Assembly (NCBI GenBank): GCA_002256395.1
Contig: NKJG01000004.1
Span: forward strand, 62,001 to 126,000
DNA: 64,000 bases
Reading direction: 5' to 3'
Origin: Bacteroidetes bacterium B1(2017)
GTDB taxonomy: Bacteria > Bacteroidota > Bacteroidia > UKL13-3
The position numbers were made by a program, and so were the translations under genes. The notes below the pieces were generated by a model. That model was not told the origin of the DNA, ran no database searches, and worked only from the letters and a program-made list of their open reading frames with translations. Shown piece after piece: positions 1 through 8,969 of the stretch. The stretch's first letter is position 1. Each line of letters opens with the position of its first letter.

Positions 1-606
1 AAACGTGCAGGTGGACTTACTGCGAACGGGTTTCCTGGAGGGGCCATATTAATAAGGCCAAGGGGGAATTCATATAGAGATAAGATTGTAAAGGAAAATA
101 AAATAGAGACCCTTAAGAAATTAAGTAAAGATACCTCCATGGTAACGGATGAAATAGAAAAGGAGTTGCAAAAAACAGCCGATATTGTTGGTATTAATTT
201 GGATAAGATTTTAAAAAATCCAGGCTCAAAAGAAGACTTATTTCTAAGTGAAAATGATGTATTAGAAATTCCATCCATGCAACAAACGGTTTTAGTTAGT
301 GGGCAGGTATTATATCCTGTTAGACTGCGTTATAATGGAGGTAGTAGTTTTAGGAATTATGTTTCCATGTCGGGTGGTTTTAGTTCAAGGGCATTGCGTA
401 AACGCAGTTATATTGTTTATGCTAATGGAACTGCTAAGGATACAAAAAACTTTTTATTCTTTCATTTTTACCCTAAAGTAAAACCTGGCTCAGAGCTAGT
501 AATTCCTGTTAAAGAAACACATAAAAGTGTTAGTGTCTTAGAAGTGGTAACCATTGCTACCAGCTTAACAAGTATGTTGTTGATTATTTCTACCTTAACA
601 AAATAA
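1..606 (+). CDS. Polysaccharide export outer-membrane protein (OPX/Wza-like), 5'-truncated
   Basis: The frame is open from base 1, so the amino end lies outside the window and the ATG at 139 is internal. This is an OPX-family protein, which forms the outer-membrane exit for capsule or exopolysaccharide. The first codons read as an SLBB-type segment (RAGGLTANGFPGGA, then ILIRPRG). A second SLBB-like segment follows the DVLEIP motif near base 260 (TVLVSGQVLYPVRL). A hydrophobic stretch close to the carboxyl end (VVTIATSLTSMLLII) is a probable membrane anchor; I recall such an extension in Bacteroidota members, which differ here from E. coli Wza. The Wzz-like gene starts four bases after the stop, so the two are co-transcribed. 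The family call is firm. The signal peptide and polysaccharide-export domain are not visible here. Confidence 0.85.
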   Translation, partial: KRAGGLTANGFPGGAILIRPRGNSYRDKIVKENKIETLKKLSKDTSMVTDEIEKELQKTADIVGINLDKILKNPGSKEDLFLSENDVLEIPSMQQTVLVSGQVLYPVRLRYNGGSSFRNYVSMSGGFSSRALRKRSYIVYANGTAKDTKNFLFFHFYPKVKPGSELVIPVKETHKSVSVLEVVTIATSLTSMLLIISTLTK

Positions 607-610
607 TACA

Positions 611-1675
611 ATGAAAAGGGGTATTAATATAGATTCACTAGGTCTTTGGGTAAATAAGTATTTGAGTTTTATAAAAAGTAAAACCAAAACAATCCTATTT
701 ATTGGTGTCATTGGATTAATACTTGGGGTGTACTATTCGGTAAGTTATAAGCCCTATTATGTATCACAATTGAGCTTCATAATAAACGATGGAAAGTCGG
801 GAAATGTAAGTGCTTTAAGTGCCATTGCAGGACAATTAGGTATTGGTAGTTCTGGCCCTACAGTAACAGATGATCGAATTATGTTTCTGTTGTCGGCAAA
901 GAAAATATTAGGTACTGTTTTGCTTAAGAAAATGGACGATAAATCGGGTACCATTGGCGATAAAATGATTGAGGCTTATAAGTTAAATGGAGTTCTTGCC
1001 TCAGATACTTTAATGGATAATTTTAAAGGTTTTACGGCCACACGTTTTGATAAAATTAGCAAGCAAGAAAGCTTTGCGATGGATCAAATAATTAATTCCA
1101 TAAAACTGTCGAATAGATTTAAAGTTGAATCTGTAAAAAGAAAAGCAAACTCTTTATATGGAAATCAAAGTAATGGGATAATCTCTATTTCTTATGAAAG
1201 TAGGAACGAAAATTTAGCCAAGGAATTTGTGAATGCAGTGTATCTTGAGTTATCCGAATTCTACTCAGAATCGATGCTTAGAAACTTGCAAAATAATTAT
1301 GAGCTATTAAACTTTCGTGCCGATTCTATAAGTTCCTTATTAAGGGCCACAGAAAATGAAAGTGCTATTGCATCTGATAACTCTTATAATGTGTTTAGAT
1401 ACCGAGGAAAAGTAGATGAATTGAGATTGCGAAAAGAAGTGGAAATGCTAAATGTTTTATATGTGGAAGTTCTTAAAAACAGAGAGTTTGCTAAGTTTTC
1501 ATTAGATCAAGAACGCCCCTTGTTTCAGGTGGTAGATGAGCCTATTTTGCCATTAGAAAAAAAGACCAAATCAGTGCCTGTATTTAGCTTTTTAGGCTTT
1601 ATGGCATTTACCCTTTTTGGCGTGTTTATTATTACTGTAGCCTTTCTTTTAAAAAAGGAAAATAGAATAATTTAA
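611..1675 (+). CDS. Wzz-like chain-length determinant / polysaccharide co-polymerase
   Basis: 354-residue inner-membrane protein of the Wzz family, which sets polysaccharide chain length and links the Wzy polymerase to the OPX exporter. There is one membrane segment at about residues 27-46 and a second at about 325-347, flanking a large periplasmic region with a long helical stretch at about 205-290. The proline-rich approach to the second membrane segment (VVDEPILPLEKK) is a Wzz hallmark. No Walker A or tyrosine-kinase domain is fused, unlike Wzc. It begins four bases after the OPX stop and is followed by the flippase gene. No regulatory signal is visible between the genes. Confidence 0.85.
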   Translation: MKRGINIDSLGLWVNKYLSFIKSKTKTILFIGVIGLILGVYYSVSYKPYYVSQLSFIINDGKSGNVSALSAIAGQLGIGSSGPTVTDDRIMFLLSAKKILGTVLLKKMDDKSGTIGDKMIEAYKLNGVLASDTLMDNFKGFTATRFDKISKQESFAMDQIINSIKLSNRFKVESVKRKANSLYGNQSNGIISISYESRNENLAKEFVNAVYLELSEFYSESMLRNLQNNYELLNFRADSISSLLRATENESAIASDNSYNVFRYRGKVDELRLRKEVEMLNVLYVEVLKNREFAKFSLDQERPLFQVVDEPILPLEKKTKSVPVFSFLGFMAFTLFGVFIITVAFLLKKENRII

Positions 1676-1706
1676 CGGTTTAATTAAAGGTATTAATCTT
1701 AAAATT

Positions 1707-3083
1707 TTGAAAAAGCGCTTACAGAAAATTGGCATCACTAAACTTCCTATTTTAAGTAAGCAGCATGAAAGAAGTCAGGGTGTAATTAAAAGCATTTTTT
1801 CCTCGGGTTTAATAAAGGTTTTAAATTTAATTTCAGGCTTATATCTAGTTTCTGTTTCCTTGGAAATTTTGGATCGTGAGTCATATGGTATATGGGTAAC
1901 TATTTCATCCATTATTGGCTGGTTATACTTCTTTGATTTAGGAATAGCAAATGGCTTTAGAAACAAGTTTACTCAAGCCATTGCATTGAATGAAAAAGAC
2001 CTTGCTCAAAAATACATTAGCACTACCTACGCAACAATAGGGATAATGGCTGCAGCGATTTATGTGGTGTTTTTAGCAGCCAATCCTTTTCTAAATTGGA
2101 ACAGCATATTAAATGTTCCAAGTTCTTCGAGCTTACCAATTGAACTATTGGTGAAAGGGGTTTTGTTTTTCTTTTGTGTTAAGCTTTTTCTGTCAATTGT
2201 AAATACCGCTTTAATTGCTAATCATAAGGTAGGTTTGAGTAGTTTAATAGACCTGCTATCAAGTGTTTCTTTGCTCGTAGTAATGCTATTCATGCGATAT
2301 CTTAATCAAGATTCCTTGCTGCTAATTGGTCTCTTAAACATGTTGGTTCCAACCTTAGTTTTGTTAATTGCCTCCTATATTATTTTTAATACTAGCTTTA
2401 AGGAATATAAACCCTCTTTATCCTCCGTTGATTTTTCTTTATCTAAAGGCTTATTTGCAAAGGGACTTCAATTTTTTGTTATCCAATTGGCCACTATTTT
2501 TATGTTTACCTCTAACAATTTAGTGGTGGCTCAACTTTTTGGTCCAACGGAGGTTACTACCTTTAGTTTGGTAAACAAACTTTTTAGCATCCCACTATTA
2601 GGCTTTTCAATAATTATGACCCCATTATGGGCTGGTTTTGGGGAGGCCTATTTTAAGGGTGACTTTTCGTGGATTAGAAATATTGTTAAAAAATTAATCT
2701 CCTTTTGGGGTGTTTTTAGTTTGGGAATAATTTTGTTCGTGTTTTTGTTTCCATTTGTTTTGAAATTATGGATAAAACAGCCAATTGACGCGCCTTTTGT
2801 TCTTGTGGCATTTTCAGCATTATTTGTAATTGTAAATAATTGGTGCTCTATTTTTGTGTTGTTTATAAATGGAATTGGTAAGATTAGAATTCAATTTTTT
2901 GGTTCTATTTTTCTATCTTTGGTAAGCATTCCATTGTCATTGTTTTTTTGCAAATATTTAGAAATGGGGAGTGAAGGAGTTTTGTTATCCAATATTATTT
3001 GTATTTTGCCTGGAGCGTTTTTAGCTCCTTATCAGTATTATTTATTGATAAATAAGAAAGCAACTAAAATTTGGAATAAATAA
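1707..3083 (+). CDS. wzx: Wzx-type polysaccharide flippase (MOP superfamily)
   Basis: 458-residue multi-spanning membrane protein with about twelve hydrophobic segments and the soluble-loop pattern of lipid-linked oligosaccharide flippases. The amino-terminal region (GLYLVSVSLEILDRESYGIW, then FDLGIANGFRNKF) matches the usual Wzx start. It would move the undecaprenyl-linked repeat unit to the periplasmic face. The start is a TTG at 1707 preceded by an AAAGG-like Shine-Dalgarno stretch; no ATG occurs in frame before about residue 114, which is inside the protein, so TTG is the best choice. It sits between the Wzz-like gene and the aminotransferase, as expected for a Wzx/Wzy locus. Confidence 0.85.
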   Translation: MKKRLQKIGITKLPILSKQHERSQGVIKSIFSSGLIKVLNLISGLYLVSVSLEILDRESYGIWVTISSIIGWLYFFDLGIANGFRNKFTQAIALNEKDLAQKYISTTYATIGIMAAAIYVVFLAANPFLNWNSILNVPSSSSLPIELLVKGVLFFFCVKLFLSIVNTALIANHKVGLSSLIDLLSSVSLLVVMLFMRYLNQDSLLLIGLLNMLVPTLVLLIASYIIFNTSFKEYKPSLSSVDFSLSKGLFAKGLQFFVIQLATIFMFTSNNLVVAQLFGPTEVTTFSLVNKLFSIPLLGFSIIMTPLWAGFGEAYFKGDFSWIRNIVKKLISFWGVFSLGIILFVFLFPFVLKLWIKQPIDAPFVLVAFSALFVIVNNWCSIFVLFINGIGKIRIQFFGSIFLSLVSIPLSLFFCKYLEMGSEGVLLSNIICILPGAFLAPYQYYLLINKKATKIWNK

Positions 3084-3091
3084 TTTTATGT

Positions 3092-4180
3092 ATGAATATT
3101 AAAATACCAGTATATCAACCAGCACTGAACGGAAACGAAAAGAAATATGTAAATGAGTGTTTGGATACAACTTGGATTTCCTCAAAAGGAAAGTTCATAA
3201 ATGAATTTGAATCGAGCTTTGCTAACTTTATTGGAATAAAATATGCGGCTTCCGTTTCAAATGGAACAGTTGCTCTGCACTTAGCCATGATTGCCCTTGG
3301 AATTGGTCCTGGCGATGAAGTTATTGTGCCAAGCTTAACGTATATTTCTTCTGTAAATGCAATTGTGTATGTTGGTGCAACGCCTGTATTTATTGATAGT
3401 TTGCCAGATACTTGGCAAATGGATCCAGCAGATTTGAAGCGTAAAATTACGGCTCGAACCAAAGCTGTAATGGCTGTTCACTTATACGGGCATCCATGCG
3501 AAATAGAACTAATAGATGAAATTTGTAAGGCAAATGGTTTGTTTTTAATTGAAGATTGTGCAGAGGCTTTAGGTTCAAAATATGGAGATAGACATGTAGG
3601 AACATACGGCGATATAAGTACCTTTAGTTTTTATGGAAATAAAACTATTACAACTGGTGAGGGTGGAATGGTTGTAACCAACGACGAAACCTTGTTTGAT
3701 AGATCCATACATTTTAAAGGGCAGGGTTTAGCTAAACACCGCCAATATTGGCATGATGTAATTGGCTATAATTATCGGATGACAAATATTTGTGCGGCAA
3801 TTGGTTTGGCTCAGCTCGAACAAATTGATGGCTTCTTGAAACGCAAAAGAGAAATAGCCAAATTCTACGAACAAAATATTGTTAATCCTAAAGTAGAGTT
3901 TCACAAAGAAAAAGCTGGGCTTACCCATTCTTATTGGATGTGCAGCGTTTTAACCCCCGATTCAAATCTACGAGAGGAGTTAAGAGAAAAATTAGCAAAA
4001 GAAGGTGTTGAAACACGTCCTTTGTTTTATCCTGTTCATACCATGCCCATGTATTCACAGAAATACCAGAAAATACCTGTTGCCGAAAATTTAGGTTGGA
4101 GGGGAATTAATCTGCCAAGTTATCCTGGATTAAGTAATGAAGAACTATCCCTTATTTGTGGCATAATTAATCAGTTATAA
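3092..4180 (+). CDS. DegT/DnrJ/EryC1 aminotransferase, GDP-perosamine-synthase-like
   Basis: 362-residue PLP-dependent sugar aminotransferase. The lysine that carries PLP is K184 in FYGNKTITTGEGGM. EDCAEALGSKYG and the run HRQYWHDVIGYNYRMTNIC closely match, from memory, the perosamine synthases (RfbE/Per) of Vibrio cholerae O1 and Caulobacter, which convert GDP-4-keto-6-deoxymannose plus glutamate to GDP-perosamine. Length is normal for the family. The downstream gene is a NeuD/PglD-like acetyltransferase four bases away, which suggests a GDP-N-acetylperosamine product. No GDP-mannose dehydratase lies in the window, so the precursor enzymes must be elsewhere. Family assignment is near certain. 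The exact sugar substrate is inference. Confidence 0.88.
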   Translation: MNIKIPVYQPALNGNEKKYVNECLDTTWISSKGKFINEFESSFANFIGIKYAASVSNGTVALHLAMIALGIGPGDEVIVPSLTYISSVNAIVYVGATPVFIDSLPDTWQMDPADLKRKITARTKAVMAVHLYGHPCEIELIDEICKANGLFLIEDCAEALGSKYGDRHVGTYGDISTFSFYGNKTITTGEGGMVVTNDETLFDRSIHFKGQGLAKHRQYWHDVIGYNYRMTNICAAIGLAQLEQIDGFLKRKREIAKFYEQNIVNPKVEFHKEKAGLTHSYWMCSVLTPDSNLREELREKLAKEGVETRPLFYPVHTMPMYSQKYQKIPVAENLGWRGINLPSYPGLSNEELSLICGIINQL

Positions 4181-4184
4181 ATTC

Positions 4185-4835
4185 ATGAGTGTTATTTTTG
4201 GGTCAGCAGGTTTTGCAAAGGAAGTGGATTGGTTTTTACATGAAATATGTGCTGCTAGTGATTCAAAAGAGTTACTTGCAAGTTCCTTTATTGGTAAGGA
4301 TAATGTGGGTGAAAGTATAAATGGCAAAAGTGTTTTATCTGAGGAAGATTTTTTTGGTTCACTTAAAGCAACAGAATTGGTTCAGGCTTTTTTAGCTGTT
4401 GGTTCTCCCAGATTAAGGAAGAAAATTTACGAAAAAATAAAGGAGTATTCTCAAATTAGCTTTCCTTCTATAATTTATCCTACAGTGAATTTTGATACTA
4501 GAGAAGGAAAAGTACTAGTTGGTGAAGGTTCCATTATTTGTGCCGGTTCTGTACTTACTACCGATATTAAGATTGGCTCGCAGGTGCATGTAAATTTAAA
4601 CTGCACTATAGGTCATGATACTACTATAGGAGATTTTTGTACACTTTCACCTGGAGTGCATGTTTCTGGAAATGTGGCTATGGGTAATGGTGTTTTTGTT
4701 GGCACAGGTGCAGTTATTTTAGAGCGTTTAAGTATTTGTGATGATGCTGTTATAGGAGCTGGTTCTGTAGTTACTAAGTCTATATTAGAACCGGGCGTTT
4801 ATGTTGGAATTCCAGCTAAAAAGCTTAATAAATAA
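4185..4835 (+). CDS. NeuD/PglD-family sugar O- or N-acetyltransferase
   Basis: 216-residue left-handed β-helix acetyltransferase. The amino third is a small Rossmann-like nucleotide-sugar-binding domain (VIFGSAGFAKEV); from about residue 95 hexapeptide repeats follow (VGEGSIICAGSVLTTDIKIG, IGDFCTLSPGVHVSGNVAMG). H in NCTIGHDTTIG is the likely catalytic histidine, as in PglD. It ends with the usual VYVGIPAKKLNK. Directly behind a perosamine-synthase-like gene, it probably N-acetylates the new 4-amino group, the role of PerB-type enzymes; a generic NeuD-like O-acetyltransferase is the alternative. Confidence 0.85.
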   Translation: MSVIFGSAGFAKEVDWFLHEICAASDSKELLASSFIGKDNVGESINGKSVLSEEDFFGSLKATELVQAFLAVGSPRLRKKIYEKIKEYSQISFPSIIYPTVNFDTREGKVLVGEGSIICAGSVLTTDIKIGSQVHVNLNCTIGHDTTIGDFCTLSPGVHVSGNVAMGNGVFVGTGAVILERLSICDDAVIGAGSVVTKSILEPGVYVGIPAKKLNK

Positions 4836-4840
4836 CGGAA

Positions 4841-6034
4841 ATGAGGGTTGGAATACATGCTAAATTCTTTATGGATTGGGGCGGAGGTGTTGATTTCTTG
4901 CGACTTCTAATTAGAGGGCTTAAACAAATTCAAAAAGACGAAATAGTGGAGTTAATATTCCTAGTTCCAACTCCTTCCCTAGAAGCTAAAATAAAGCATT
5001 CTATAAAAAAAGTATTGTTTCCTCTTATTAATAAAACCATACTTGCGCCCAACTTAAACAGGTGCAATTTAGTAAATTCATTTTCTAATGAAGGCTCATT
5101 TGAATGGGTTTATTATACGGATACTAAATCTGCATTTAAGAAAATTTGTATTCAAAATAAGTTAGATATACTTATTCCTTGCTTTCAAAGTTTGGGTTCA
5201 AAATTCCCTATTCCTTGGATTGGTTATGTGTACGATTTTCAGCACAAATATTTACCAACTTGGTTTTCTAGTAAAGATATTGAAATGCGGAATAAGCAGT
5301 TTGAAACTACTCTTTCTGAAGCACGTTTTGTTATTGTAAATGCTAAAGCTGTGGCAAATGATATTGCCGAATTTTATAAAGATAGCCAATCAAAAATTAT
5401 TGCTTTACCATTTACTCCGCTATTCGATTTTAACATATACGAACTAGGCGATTTGGTTCAGAAATATAATTTAGGCAAAGATTATTTTTTGGTTTCAAAC
5501 CAGTTTTGGAAACATAAAAACCATAGCACTCTTTTTGATGCAATGGCTTTGTTTGTTAAATCAAACCCTTCAGTTAGACTTGTATGCACGGGCGAAATGA
5601 AAGATTATCGGAATCCAGAATACATAGATTTACTCGAGTCTCAAATTGAAAAATTAGGAATAAAAAACAAGTTGATTTTTACTGGTTATATTTCAAAACA
5701 AGAGCAGAAAAGGCTCATGTATAATGCCAAAGCCGTCATTCAACCAACCCTATTCGAAGGCGGTCCAGGTGGGGGAGCAGTATATGAAGCTCTTGGAATG
5801 GGTATTCCTGTTGTGCTTTCTGATATTCCTGTAAACAGAGAAATTGAGAATAATTTAATTGTGTTTTTTGAGTCTTTAAGCGCTGTTGATTTAGCCAATA
5901 AAATGAACGATGTATTACGTCTTTCTCGGATGTCGGCTGATGAGTTAATTGAGTATAGATTTAATTCGGAGAAAGTTTTAGGGTCAACAATTAACCAAGC
6001 AATTACCAGTTGTAAAAGTATGTATGGTGCATAA
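4841..6034 (+). CDS. Glycosyltransferase, GT4-like
   Basis: 397-residue GT-B-fold glycosyltransferase. The carboxyl half carries the GT4 nucleotide-sugar site: FLVSNQFWKHKNHSTLFDA begins the donor domain and E-GGPGGGAVYEALGMGIPV contains the conserved EX7E-like region. The amino half is an acceptor domain (MRVGIHAKFFMDWGGGVDFL). It starts five bases after the acetyltransferase stop. Its carboxyl end overlaps the following GT2 gene by 11 bases, indicating translational coupling. It would add one sugar of the lipid-linked repeat unit; donor and acceptor cannot be read from sequence. Confidence 0.82.
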   Translation: MRVGIHAKFFMDWGGGVDFLRLLIRGLKQIQKDEIVELIFLVPTPSLEAKIKHSIKKVLFPLINKTILAPNLNRCNLVNSFSNEGSFEWVYYTDTKSAFKKICIQNKLDILIPCFQSLGSKFPIPWIGYVYDFQHKYLPTWFSSKDIEMRNKQFETTLSEARFVIVNAKAVANDIAEFYKDSQSKIIALPFTPLFDFNIYELGDLVQKYNLGKDYFLVSNQFWKHKNHSTLFDAMALFVKSNPSVRLVCTGEMKDYRNPEYIDLLESQIEKLGIKNKLIFTGYISKQEQKRLMYNAKAVIQPTLFEGGPGGGAVYEALGMGIPVVLSDIPVNREIENNLIVFFESLSAVDLANKMNDVLRLSRMSADELIEYRFNSEKVLGSTINQAITSCKSMYGA

Positions 6035-6761
6035 AGAGCCTAAAATATCGATCCTTATTGCCACGTTTCAAGCGGGTGAATTCTTGCAAGAATGTTTGGA
6101 TAGTATTCAAAAACAAAGCTACAAGAATATGGAGCTTGTTATTGTTGATGGGGCTTCAACAGATTCTACCTTATCAATAATTGAATCTAATTTAGGCCTT
6201 ATTTCTACCTATATTTCCGAACCTGATATGGGCATTTATGATGCCATGAACAAAGGTGTTAAACTAGCAACGGGTGATTATATTTTGTTCTTAGGCGCCG
6301 ATGATACCTTGCTTGTTGATTTAGCCGAAATAGCATCCTTATTAGGCGATAGCACTACCATTTATTATGGCGATGTGTTGTTTAAACAAAGTGGGATTAA
6401 ATACGATGGTGAGTTTGGAGCGTATAAATTAGCCATTAAAAATATTTGTCACCAGGCAATTTTTTATCCTTCAAGTGTTTTCAAAAAGTATTCGTTTGAA
6501 TTACCCTATAAATTATTGGCAGATCATGCCTTAAATATAAAGTTATACGGAGATAAGAATTTTTCTTTTTCTTATTTTCCTTTTGTTATTGCTAAGTATA
6601 ATCAAACCGGTTTAAGTGCCTCAACAATTGATTCTACCTATATTGCAGCTAGAATGAAGTTGATTTATGATAACTTTAGCAGTTTCGTGTATCTTTATGC
6701 AAAACTAAGGATGATGTTGGCTAAATATGTATTACGAAAAAGTCAGTATAACACTAAATAG
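6024..6761 (+). CDS. Family 2 glycosyltransferase (WcaA-like)
   Basis: 245-residue GT-A-fold transferase. The GT2 start is clear (KISILIATFQAGEFLQECLD, VIVDGASTDST), followed by the SEPDMGIYDAMNKG signature and the metal-binding GADDT (variant DXD). The length is short but complete for this subgroup. The ATG at 6024 lies within the preceding GT4 gene (11-base overlap), so the two are coupled. It is one of four GT2 enzymes in the locus and is most like the one at 12499, with which it shares the SEPDxG-AxNKG block. Confidence 0.85.
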   Translation: MVHKEPKISILIATFQAGEFLQECLDSIQKQSYKNMELVIVDGASTDSTLSIIESNLGLISTYISEPDMGIYDAMNKGVKLATGDYILFLGADDTLLVDLAEIASLLGDSTTIYYGDVLFKQSGIKYDGEFGAYKLAIKNICHQAIFYPSSVFKKYSFELPYKLLADHALNIKLYGDKNFSFSYFPFVIAKYNQTGLSASTIDSTYIAARMKLIYDNFSSFVYLYAKLRMMLAKYVLRKSQYNTK

Positions 6762-6809
6762 GATTCAAATAGTTTGAATGAACCCATTAAAATAGCGAAC
6801 AAATTTGAA

Positions 6810-8015
6810 ATGATTGCCATGTATTTGGTTGGCTTTTCAATGGTGCTGAACCTATATATATTGGTTAGTTTGATTATTCCGTCGGCTCTAATCATTCTTG
6901 CTAGCTTAGGAATTTCATTTTACTTTTTTGTGAAGCGGTTTAATGTAGCAGATTTTATTAATCAACTCATAAACTGGAACCTTTCTTTTTACATTCTCTT
7001 TTCTTTACTCTTTTATTTTATAGCCATTTTATTAAAAGTTGCCGAACCTAATTTTAATGATTTGATACGCGTAACAGGAGCCAGCTTTTATTTTAATTGG
7101 GTGTTTTTTGCATGTGATACACAAACGAAAATAAAATCGTTTTTCCTTAGATTTAGTGTGGGTTTGTATTTGATTTTATTGGCACAAGCAATAGTAGAAT
7201 ATTATTTCCCTGTTGAATTTGGTGTCTTAGTTTCTGGTGCTCTGACAAAAATTTCCATTAAGGTTTCAACAACCTTATCCGATTCAAATAACTTTGCAGA
7301 TATCATTATTATTCTTTCTATTATCATCTTAAACCTATACACCTTTAAAAGTTCCAAGCAATACCGCATGGCTTATATGGGATTATTAGTGTTGGATTTT
7401 GTATTAGTGAATATTTCTGGATCTCGTCAAGGTTTAATTTTTTGGGCAATACTATTTTTAGGTTTTATTTGGGGTTTTGTAAAGGGATTTAGTATTAAAA
7501 AATTACTACAAATAGGGGGTGCACTTGCTATTTTAATTAGTTTATTGGTTCCTATTCTTATCTCTTACTTCGAAGAAAACCCGGGATCTGCAGTTGGTCG
7601 TTTGTTTTTAGGAGGAGCAAATTCGGGAGAGAGTACAAACTCTAGATGGTCGACCATTGAAGCTGGATTTGAGTTTATTAAAAGCAATTATTTTTTGTTG
7701 GGTTCTGGTTCCATAAATTTTGATAAGGCTTGGTTCGATTTTACTAGTAACGATACCCCTTTGCCACACAATAGTTTTGTATTCCTATATTGTCAATATG
7801 GAATATTTACCTTTGCTCTTGTTTATCTTTTATTTAGGAGTATGAAAAGAGCCATAAAAGCAAGGCAAATGTTGATGGTTTTTGGGTTTCTAATTCCTTT
7901 CTTTTTTCAACCTAATTTTCCGTATTACGCCATTTCTGTTTTTGTGCTTTCCTATATTGATGCTTGTTACCTAAGGCAAATTGGAAATGAGCATGATTTT
8001 GAATTAATTTCTTAA
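6810..8015 (+). CDS. wzy: O-antigen polymerase / ligase-like membrane protein (Wzy candidate)
   Basis: Membrane protein of about 401 residues with ten or more hydrophobic segments. The central ISGSRQGLIFW motif and the late LPHNSFVFLYCQYG block are features of the Wzy/WaaL (O-antigen ligase domain) family, with a large periplasmic loop between. Within a Wzx/Wzz/OPX locus it is most likely the repeat-unit polymerase. The frame extends up to a TTG at 6774; I prefer ATG 6810 because the first membrane segment starts right there and ATG is stronger, but TTG 6774 (12 bases after the preceding stop) remains possible. It ends 66 bases before the next GT2 gene. Confidence 0.8.
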   Translation: MIAMYLVGFSMVLNLYILVSLIIPSALIILASLGISFYFFVKRFNVADFINQLINWNLSFYILFSLLFYFIAILLKVAEPNFNDLIRVTGASFYFNWVFFACDTQTKIKSFFLRFSVGLYLILLAQAIVEYYFPVEFGVLVSGALTKISIKVSTTLSDSNNFADIIIILSIIILNLYTFKSSKQYRMAYMGLLVLDFVLVNISGSRQGLIFWAILFLGFIWGFVKGFSIKKLLQIGGALAILISLLVPILISYFEENPGSAVGRLFLGGANSGESTNSRWSTIEAGFEFIKSNYFLLGSGSINFDKAWFDFTSNDTPLPHNSFVFLYCQYGIFTFALVYLLFRSMKRAIKARQMLMVFGFLIPFFFQPNFPYYAISVFVLSYIDACYLRQIGNEHDFELIS

Positions 8016-8081
8016 ATTGCCTTTTGGTATTTCATTAAAAATAATGCTCTTTTGTCCTTTATCCTAAACTGATGTGCTTCT

Positions 8082-8969
8082 ATGAGCCCAATTCGATTAT
8101 CTATAATCATACCTTTCTATAAGCAAATTGACTTTCTTTTAAGGGGTATTCGCTCAATTAAAGTTTCATTGGATAAAGCAAATATTTCAAGCGATTTTGA
8201 ACTTATTATAATAAACGATTCCCCAAGTTTTTCTTTAAACACCCTTCAAGAAAATTTGGATGCGAATTTTGAGAAGGCTTTCACTGATCACATTCATATT
8301 TTATCCAATAAAGAAAATTGCGGCGTGGCCATTTCAAGAAATGTTGGCCTTGATTATGCTAGGGGAGAATTTATTCATATTTTGGATCAAGATGATGAAA
8401 TACGTGAGGACTTTTATGAATTGAATTTGCAGGCCTTACAATCAGCAGATTGGGTGCTTAGTAATGGATATTTTGAAAATTTGAGCGTAAATAAAAAGCA
8501 CCTAATTTACCTTCTAAGTCCTAGCTTAACTATTGATAATTTTATACTCGACGATTTTGTTAGATCTCCAGGTCAAGTTGTATTTAAAAGGTCTTTAGTT
8601 AGCACGTGCCGCTTTATTGCTCCAGTTAAATATAAAGGTGCTGATGATCGTTTCTTTTGGATTTTGATGTATGGTCTTTCGCCAAATATGAAAACAAAAT
8701 ACCTTTCTGAGCCCTTGTATATTGCACATTTGCACAATGATAATTTTAGCCATGATAGTCAAGAATTATATAGGTCAAGCAAAGAATTGTGGGACGCTAT
8801 GCCATTGGATGTTTTTGCTTCAAAGCAAAAGTTAATTAAGCGTAATAAACTAGCTATTGATTATGTGTTAAATTTAAATAGATCCATGCCTGCATTTATT
8901 GAATACTTTAGGTATAAATATAGATTTAATAGGATGTTAAGATTTATTATAAAACATACCTTTGCCTAA
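8082..8969 (+). CDS. Family 2 glycosyltransferase
   Basis: 295-residue GT2 enzyme. It shows IRLSIIIPFYKQIDFLLRGI, the nucleotide-binding ELIIINDSP, NCGVAISRNVGLDYARGE and the metal site LDQDDE. The carboxyl third is basic and aromatic, common in enzymes that sit on the membrane next to lipid-linked acceptors. The stop overlaps the start of the next gene by one base (TAATG), so translation is coupled. It belongs to the polysaccharide locus; sugar specificity is unknown. Confidence 0.85.
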   Translation: MSPIRLSIIIPFYKQIDFLLRGIRSIKVSLDKANISSDFELIIINDSPSFSLNTLQENLDANFEKAFTDHIHILSNKENCGVAISRNVGLDYARGEFIHILDQDDEIREDFYELNLQALQSADWVLSNGYFENLSVNKKHLIYLLSPSLTIDNFILDDFVRSPGQVVFKRSLVSTCRFIAPVKYKGADDRFFWILMYGLSPNMKTKYLSEPLYIAHLHNDNFSHDSQELYRSSKELWDAMPLDVFASKQKLIKRNKLAIDYVLNLNRSMPAFIEYFRYKYRFNRMLRFIIKHTFA

